Below, piece by piece: positions 57,681 through 64,000 of a stretch of 64,000 nucleotides of DNA (the first letter of the stretch is position 1; each line of letters begins with the position of its first letter). Made by a program: the position numbers and the translations under genes. Source of the stretch: Rhizophagus clarus. Taxonomy: Eukaryota; Glomeromycota; Glomeromycetes; Glomerales; Glomeraceae. The stretch lies in contig BLAL01000313.1 in assembly GCA_015698045.1 (NCBI GenBank), positions 434,001 to 498,000 of the forward strand, in the 5' to 3' direction. Under the pieces are notes generated by a model. The model was not told the origin of the DNA, did no database searches, and saw only the letters and a list, made by a program, of their open reading frames with translations.

Positions 57681-58310
57681 TGGGATGTTAATGGTCTGGT
57701 CTGATCCGTCTTGGTCCAGTCTTTATCAGTCCCCAGTTCAGGACCAAACTGAGACTAGGACCGTGATCTGGACTGCGGTCCTATAAAAAATTTTGTGCCA
57801 GAATTAAGTGTAATTCTAACCGTAATTTAAATTTTATAAGATAAAATTAAATTAGCCAATAAAAACACGTTACATGAAATGGATATGGCGATTACTATCC
57901 ATTTTTGAAAATACTCGCTTCACAAAATTCAGAACATGGTTGGCATCTTATGTAACTATAAATTTCCTAAATGAAAATTTTATAATTACTGCAGAAATTA
58001 TGCCAATTTTGGCCAACTATAATTTTGGCAGTTTCGGCATTTCAAATTTGGCCGGAATTGATATTTTGGCCAGAATTAACCTTAATTCTGGCCAGACTAG
58101 CCAAAATATTTTTTGATGCTGAAATCCGAAACTGAAAATTAAATTATAATTTTAGAAAATCGTTATACAACAACATAATTAATTTATGAGAATAAAAAAT
58201 TGATTGGTCCTATTGGACCGATCGGTCCTAATCGGTCTGTTCTAGGACTGGACTGGTCCTATAACCAGATCATGATCCAGTCAGTCCAGACCAGACCGTT
58301 AACATCCCTA
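57681..58310. mobile_element. hAT-like element, 630 bp, no transposase
   Basis: Exact 8-bp target duplication GTCCTAAT (57673-57680 and 58311-58318). The left end reads TGGGATGTTAATGGTCTGGT; the complement of the right end reads TAGGGATGTTAACGGTCTGG. Subterminal parts carry many GGTCC/GGACC motifs; a GGCCAGAATTAA-type internal repeat lies around 58015-58095. No transposase frame. A related end occurs at 14556. Confidence 0.93.
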
Positions 58311-58318
58311 GTCCTAAT

Positions 58319-59090
58319 ATACCATGTAACTAACAAAAAAATAATTGTATGGTTTAAATTTTTTATGAGAATAAAATTTACATTTTCCTTATAGTTCTAG
58401 CAAAGATCGGTCCTACACTGGTCTTGGGACCATTCCTCATGGTCTTCGGCCCAAGATCTGAGGACCGGTTCAGACCAGGACTGACCTATATAACCTATAT
58501 GATTTTTTATATCAAATAAAAATGAGCCAAATTTTTGTGCTCATCTATTTCTATTTTAGTTTTAAGATTATTGCTCAATTTATTTTTGAATTTTTTTTAT
58601 ATTTCAAAATTTTTTGAATTTCCAAAATGATTAATTTTTATAATAAAGTTATAATAAAGTTCTAAATCATGTTTCAGAGATCTGTAAATTGTACTTTAAA
58701 ATGTTTCTTTATACCAATAGTAACTTTATTATGATTCCAAATCCTGATTCAAAATTTCTAACCTAAATCATTCTCTCCTTAATACTATTACACTAATTTT
58801 TTATTTAAAACGTAGTAAATTGTTTGAATATTTTATAGTTTCTTACTTAAATACGCAATCTTTCAACCACAATATATGTGCAAAGTGCAAACCACAATGA
58901 GAAAAAGTAAAGACTACTCAGAAGATAAATATGATAAAGATGCTACTGAACTTGATGAAACTATGGTGGTAGAACAAATTTCCTAAATATAAATCAGTTC
59001 AGTCCCGTCCAGTCTAGTCCTGGCTGAAAAACTAGTCTTTTTGAGACCAGATCGAATTGGACCGGACTAGTCCAACCCTAATTTTGCTCC
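58319..59090. other. Diverged GGTCC-rich sequence, possible hAT-like relic
   Basis: 58400-58490 and 58995-59085 are rich in GGTCC/GGACC and AGTCC/GGACT. The right block ends GGACTAGTCCAACCCTAA, whose complement starts like the hAT ends nearby (TTAGGGTTGGACTAGTCC). No matching left end or 8-bp duplication was found. Confidence 0.4.
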
Positions 59091-59879
59091 TTTGTAGTTT
59101 TTTTTTCAAACTAAAATAAAACAAAAAAAAAAGGAGTGTTTACGAAAATTGGTTTAACCGAAATTAAGAAATAAAAGTTTTTTATCAAATAGCTTTCTTA
59201 TAATTCATACTTCCTTAAGACTAATATTTTTTGTCTATTTTTTTTTTGTTTACTGATTTTCTTTTATTTTTTTCTTTTGTTTTTTTTTTTGTTTTATGTT
59301 TTTTTTTTGTTTTTTTATTTGTTGAAATTACTAAAATAACCACATAATAAATATGTATACTACTTATTAGAATTTTTTTTTTGTTTTTAATGTTTACATG
59401 TTTTTTATTTTTCCGTTTACAATTTCAGAGCATAATTTAAAAATGAAATTGACTTTTTACACTTAAGTAAAGTTGTTCAGAAAGGTTGAAATGCTTAAAT
59501 CTTAATTTTATAGGATGTAGATATGTGTAATAATAGTGGTGGCAATTTTAAACCAACTTCAGAATGTAATTTCACCATTTTGATCAAATGAATCATCTTG
59601 TAAAATTATTTAATGTGTAAAAAACTATGTAAATATATATTCATTTAGAAGAAGTTTAGAAGTCCTACAATCTGTTTTTATATAAAATATCATATTTAAA
59701 ATCATTTTTATTTTTCAATAACACAAAATAAAAAATTTTAGCTATACATAAATTGTTTTTTTTTAAAATTAATGGAATAATACTAAAAATTACTAATGGT
59801 AAATATAGGGTATTCTATTATATTTATATAATTATAACTTTATGCTGTTTGCTGTTTATTATTACTATTAGTAGTTAGT
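59091..59879. other. Intergenic, T-rich
   Basis: Long T-runs with TTTGTTT between 59220 and 59320; no gene. Confidence 0.4.
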
Positions 59880-60080
59880 CCTTAATATGAGGACAAATAT
59901 TCTTTATAGTGAGGGCCATCTTGGTCTTCCAATATGAAAATAATAATGTCCTTCATGGTGAGGACAATCATGGTCCTCCAATCATGTGGGGTTGATAATA
60001 TCCTCCATGATGAAAACCATCATACTCCCTAATAATGTGAAGATAATGATTCCCTTCATAGTGAGGACCATCAACAATAA
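59880..60080. repeat. Degenerate ~50-bp tandem repeat, about four units
   Basis: Units follow the pattern ATGTCCTTCATGGTGAGGAC then (C/A)ATCATGGTCCTCCAAT(C)ATGTG, each internally partly palindromic (GAGGACCATCATGGTCCTC-like). Units differ at many positions. Confidence 0.7.
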
Positions 60081-60681
60081 TGTCTTTACTTTTGCCTTTT
60101 AAACAATGCATATGGATAGGTTATATACTAGGATCTGATGCACAAACTAAAATTTCAGAATTTTCTGGAATTACTATAGGTTATGGAAAATCCGAAATAA
60201 TCCAAAAATTGATTTAATGGACATACTTTGTCTGCATCCAAACAAATTTGGACAAATTGTCCACCTTTACTAGTGGACATGTTTTATCCACACCTAAGCA
60301 AATGCAGACAAAATTGTCTGCAAAGTCACGTGATGATATTGAATGGATGTGCTCATGTGCTTCGACCACTTATTATGCGACATTAGATGTGAACTATGTT
60401 TCGCCATGAAAGGATCTAACCTATAGATTTGAGACACGAAGTGTAAGGTTAGATCCTTTGTTGATTGGATGGATGGGGTGCACATTATAACTGTATTAGC
60501 AAATATGCTAAGCACTGTTGCACAATGCATCATTTTATGGCGTTAAATGTACATCCATCCAAAAAATTCTGTATATTTATATACTTTTTCTAAGCTAAAT
60601 AATTTTTCTCTTCAGTCTCTTTTTTTACATTCTTTAGTTATATTATTATGCTAAATTCAATTTTAATTTAAAAGAGTCATA
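60081..60681. other. Upstream region of the right-hand kinase-array gene
   Basis: No gene. Includes pairs such as GTCTGCATCC/ATGCAGACAAAATTGTCTGC and the hairpin repeat at 60409-60459. The ~100 bp before 60682 is likely promoter and leader. Confidence 0.4.
60409..60459. repeat. Dispersed hairpin repeat, copy 2
   Basis: AAAGGATCTAACCT (60409-60422) and AGGTTAGATCCTTT (60446-60459) form a perfect 14-bp stem around a 23-nt loop. The same block, diverged, is at 45035-45088. Confidence 0.75.
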
Positions 60682-63600
60682 ATGAATTCTTTTATCAAAA
60701 GTATTAATGAGCCAATTAGTTCATTGTATAATAAAAAATGTGAAGAATGTAATTATGCATGTAACGCAATACATTTTCAGCGAAATTTTGAAAATTGGAC
60801 TAGTGGTGATAATGATATCGATAAATTTATTCAAGATACTCAATTATCAGCTCATTATGATTTAAGAGAAGCATTAGAATGGATACCCTATGACAGATTT
60901 AATGATGTCAAATACGTTTCAGAAAGGAGAATATATAAAGCAAATTGGATTGATGGACACATAAGGTATTGGAATGATAAAAATCAAAATTGGAAAAGAG
61001 ATCATAATATGTTCGCAATTCTGAAAAGCTTAAATAATTTAAAAAATATTGCACTAGAATTTACAAATGAGGTAAAATAAATTTATTAATAAAATTTTGA
61101 AGTTTTTAATTTTAATTAATAATATATTCATTTTGTAGATTAATAGACCTTGTGGAATAACTCAGGATCCAGAAACAAAAAATTATATGATGGTTTTAAA
61201 TAATATATGTAAAAAATGTAAACATGTATGTAATGCAATTTACTTTCAACAAAATTTTGAAAATTGGACTAGTAATGATGATGATATTGATAAATTTATT
61301 CGAGATACTCAATTATTGGTGCATGATAAATATAATATAAAAAATGCATTAGAATGGATACCTCATGATAAATTAAATGATATTAAATATGTCACAAAAA
61401 ATGAGTTTGGTGAAGTATATAGAGCAAATTGGATTGACGGAAATATAAGTTATTGGGATTATAAAAATCAAAATTGGAAAAGAGAAGGTACTAATAACAT
61501 GTTTGTAAATTTAATGAATTTAAGTACTCCAAAACATATTACAATAGAATTTACGAATGAGGTATAGCCAATTTATTATTTAATGAAATCTTGGGTATTT
61601 AATTTTTATTAATATATTATTATATTCGTAGATTAAATCAGAGTATGAATTTTATGGAATAACTCAAGATCCAATAACGAAAAATTATATGATGGTTCTG
61701 AATAATATCTGTAAAAAGTGTAAAATCATATGTTATACGATGTACTTTCAACATAAATTTATAGAATGGACTAGTGGCAATAATGATATTGATAAATTTA
61801 TTCAAAATACTCAGTTATCAGCTCATGAAGATACAAAAGAAGCATTAGAATGGATACCCTATGACAGATTTGATGATGTCAAATACGTTTCAGAAAGGAG
61901 AATATATAAAGCAAATTGGATTGATGGACATATAAGGTATTGGGATGATAAAAATCAAAATTGGAAAAGAGAACATAATATGTTCGCAATTCTGAAAAGC
62001 TTAAATAATTTAAAAAATATTGCACTAGAATTTACAAATGAGGTATAATAAATTTATTAATAAAATTTTGAAGTTTTTAATTTTAATTAATAATATATTT
62101 ATTTCGTAGATTAATAGACCTTGTGGAATAACTCAGGATCCAGAAACAAAAAATTATATGATGGTTTTAAATAATATATGTAAAAAATGTAAACATGTAT
62201 GTAATGCAATTTACTTTCAACAAAATTTTGAAAATTGGACTAGTAATGATGATGATATTGATAAATTTATTCAAGATACTCAGCTATCAGTGCATAAAGC
62301 TAGTGAAATATCATATGCATTAGAATGGATACCTTATGATAAATTAAATGATATTAAATATGTCACAAAAAATGAGTTTGGTGAAGTATATAGAGCAAAT
62401 TGGATTGACGGAAATATAAGTTATTGGGATTATAAAAATCGAAATTGGAAAAGAGAAGGTACTAATAACATGTTTATAAATTTAATGAATTTAAGTACTC
62501 CGAAAAATATTACAATAGAATTTATGAATGAGGTATAACCAATTTATTATTTAATGAAATCTTTGGTATTTAATTTTTATTAATATATTATTATATTCGT
62601 AGATTAAATCAAAGTATGAATTTTATGGAATAACTCAAGATCCAATAACGAAAAATTATATGATGGTTCTGAATAATATTTGTAAAAAGTGTAAAATCAT
62701 ATGTTATACGATGTACTTTCAACATAAATTTATAGAATGGACTAGTGGCAATAATGATATTGATAAATTTATTCAAAATACTCAGTTATCAGCTCATGAA
62801 GATACAAAAGAAGCATTAGAATGGATACCTTATGACAGATTTAATGATGCCAAATATATAACAAAAGATGAACGTGGTAAAGTATATAGAGCAAATTGGG
62901 GTGATGTTAAAATAAGTTATTGGAATAACAAAAAACAAAATCGGAAAAGAATAAATTGTAATATGCTTGTAATTTTGAAAAGTTTAAATAGTTTAGAAAA
63001 TATCGCAATAGAATTAAAAAATGAGGTACAATAAATTTGTTTTTGTAAATAAGATTTTGAAATTTTAATTTTTTTAATATATTTTTTACATTTGTAGATT
63101 AATGAATGCTTGGGAATAACCCAGGACCCAGAAACAAAAAATTACTTGATAGTCTTGACTAATAAATGTAAAAAATGTGATTATATATGTAATACAATGC
63201 ATTTTCAACAAAATTTTAAAAATTGGACTAGTAATGATGATGATATTGATAAAATTATTCAAGATACTCAATTATCAGCTCATTATAAAATAAGAGGAGC
63301 ATTAGAATGGATTCCTTATGATAGATTTAATGATATTAAATATATTGCAGATAGGAAAATGTTTAGAGCAAATTGGATTGATGGAAAAATAAATTATTGG
63401 GATAATAAGAATCAGAATTGGAAAAGAAGAAAATGTAACATGCTTGTAATTCTGAAGTATTTAAATAAATATCATATATTGGATCATATAAATGAGGTAT
63501 TATATCGATTAATATATAATAAATGTATTTTTAATTTTTTAATTTTACTAATATTTTACTGCATTTGAAGATTAAAATAGACCATGAATTATATGGAATA

Positions 63601-64000
63601 ACTCAAGATCCAAAAAATAAAAACTACATGATGGTTTCAGATAATAGATGTGAAAAATATAATTGTACATGTAATAATTGGACTAGTGGTAATAATGATA
63701 TTGATCAATTTATTCAAGGTACTCGGATGTCAGCCTATGATAATCCACTAGAAGCATTAGGATGGATACCTCATGATAAATTTGATGATATAGATTATAT
63801 TGCAAAAGGCGGTTTTGGAAAAGTATATAAAGCTAATTGGAAAAGACTTAATGATAAAGAAATGATTGTAGCTCTGAAGAGTTTGGACAATTCAAAAAAT
63901 GTTACATTAGAATTCATGAATGAGGTATATATTGTATATATATAATCGAAATGTTAAAATTATTAATTTATTGATATGTGTTGTATGTTTTTTATGTAGG
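60682..64000 (+). CDS. Kinase N-lobe exon-array gene, seven exons, runs off right edge
   Basis: Exons 60682-61071, 61139-61561, 61632-62042, 62110-62532, 62603-63025, 63098-63496, 63571-63924, all phase 0; an acceptor at 63998-63999 leads into the next exon at 64000. Each exon encodes one Cys/WTSGN/EWIPYDRF module plus a kinase N-lobe. Exons 1-6 have lost the glycine loop (YVSERRIYKA, YVTKNEFGEVYRA, YITKDERGKVYRA and so on). Exon 7 has an intact loop (AKGGFGKVYKA) and VALK but a shortened Cys/WTSGN part lacking FQQNF. Exon 7 should therefore be the N-lobe of a working kinase whose C-lobe lies beyond the window. Exons 2-3 and 4-5 are a 971-bp tandem duplication. Start ATG precedes a ~24-residue leader and CEECNYAC. 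Confidence 0.88.
60868..62810 (+). repeat. 971-bp tandem duplication inside the kinase array
   Basis: Two units, about 60868-61838 and 61839-62809. Exon ends 61071/62042, exon starts 61139/62110 and 61632/62603 are all exactly 971 bp apart, and the introns are nearly identical. The junctions fall in GAAGCATTAGAATGGATACC (EALEWIP), a phrase conserved in every exon. Confidence 0.88.

Noticed and set aside
58395-59090. A third complete hAT-like element at 58.4-59.1 kb
   Set aside because: Subterminal-like motifs and one plausible end are present, but no matching opposite end or 8-bp duplication.
1-64000. tRNA, rRNA or snRNA genes
   Set aside because: Read for typical conserved boxes (such as GGTTCGA) and rRNA cores; none seen, though this was by eye only.

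Overview
The window looks like nuclear DNA of an arbuscular mycorrhizal fungus, most likely Rhizophagus irregularis or a close relative. It is extremely AT-rich. Its genes have many short GT-AG introns (about 60-220 nt). It carries the kinase family typical of that genome: a Cys pair module, a WTSGN motif, an IDKFIQ stretch, EWIPYDRF, then a TKL/Tyr-like kinase domain ending in a conserved YTSRLL.F..LPEP tail. There are no bacterial or viral genes. Species assignment is inference from remembered family signatures; no search was run.

Layout. 1-675 (minus) is the start of a kinase-array gene that runs off the left edge. 4.3-9.1 kb holds two tandem single-unit kinase genes from a ~2.8 kb duplication; a ~500 bp TA-flanked MITE sits beside the first copy and is absent at the matching site of the second. 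10.5-22.7 kb holds two paralogous genes for Hsp70-type ATPase heads followed by a long coiled coil and a shared C-terminal module; the first copy has a +1 frameshift. Between them lie a decayed AIG1/GIMAP-type GTPase (minus) and a decayed MULE transposase. 24.0-29.0 kb holds two GTPase genes inside a ~3.6 kb tandem duplication. The first carries the Hsp70 gene's C-terminal module and is best read as a chimera made by unequal crossing-over in the coiled coil. The second keeps a short tail and is frameshifted. 30.5-31.3 kb (minus) encodes a secreted, probably GPI-anchored BIM1/X325-like copper protein. 36.6-41.5 kb holds a kinase relic and an intact eight-exon kinase-array gene. 41.5-60.6 kb is gene-poor: hAT-like and other MITEs, a LINE-like relic, an interstitial telomeric repeat, satellites, and many exon-like short blocks flanked by splice-like sites. 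60.7-64.0 kb is another kinase-array gene that runs off the right edge.

Common theme. Two multigene families are being rebuilt by unequal recombination inside repeated coding sequence. In the kinase arrays each phase-0 exon carries one Cys/WTSGN module plus a kinase N-lobe. Most N-lobe copies have lost the glycine loop; only the last one before the C-lobe is intact. In the Hsp70/GTPase cluster, different nucleotide-binding heads sit on the same coiled coil and C-terminal module. The layout suggests a diversifying modular signalling or recognition repertoire; no function can be proved from sequence alone.
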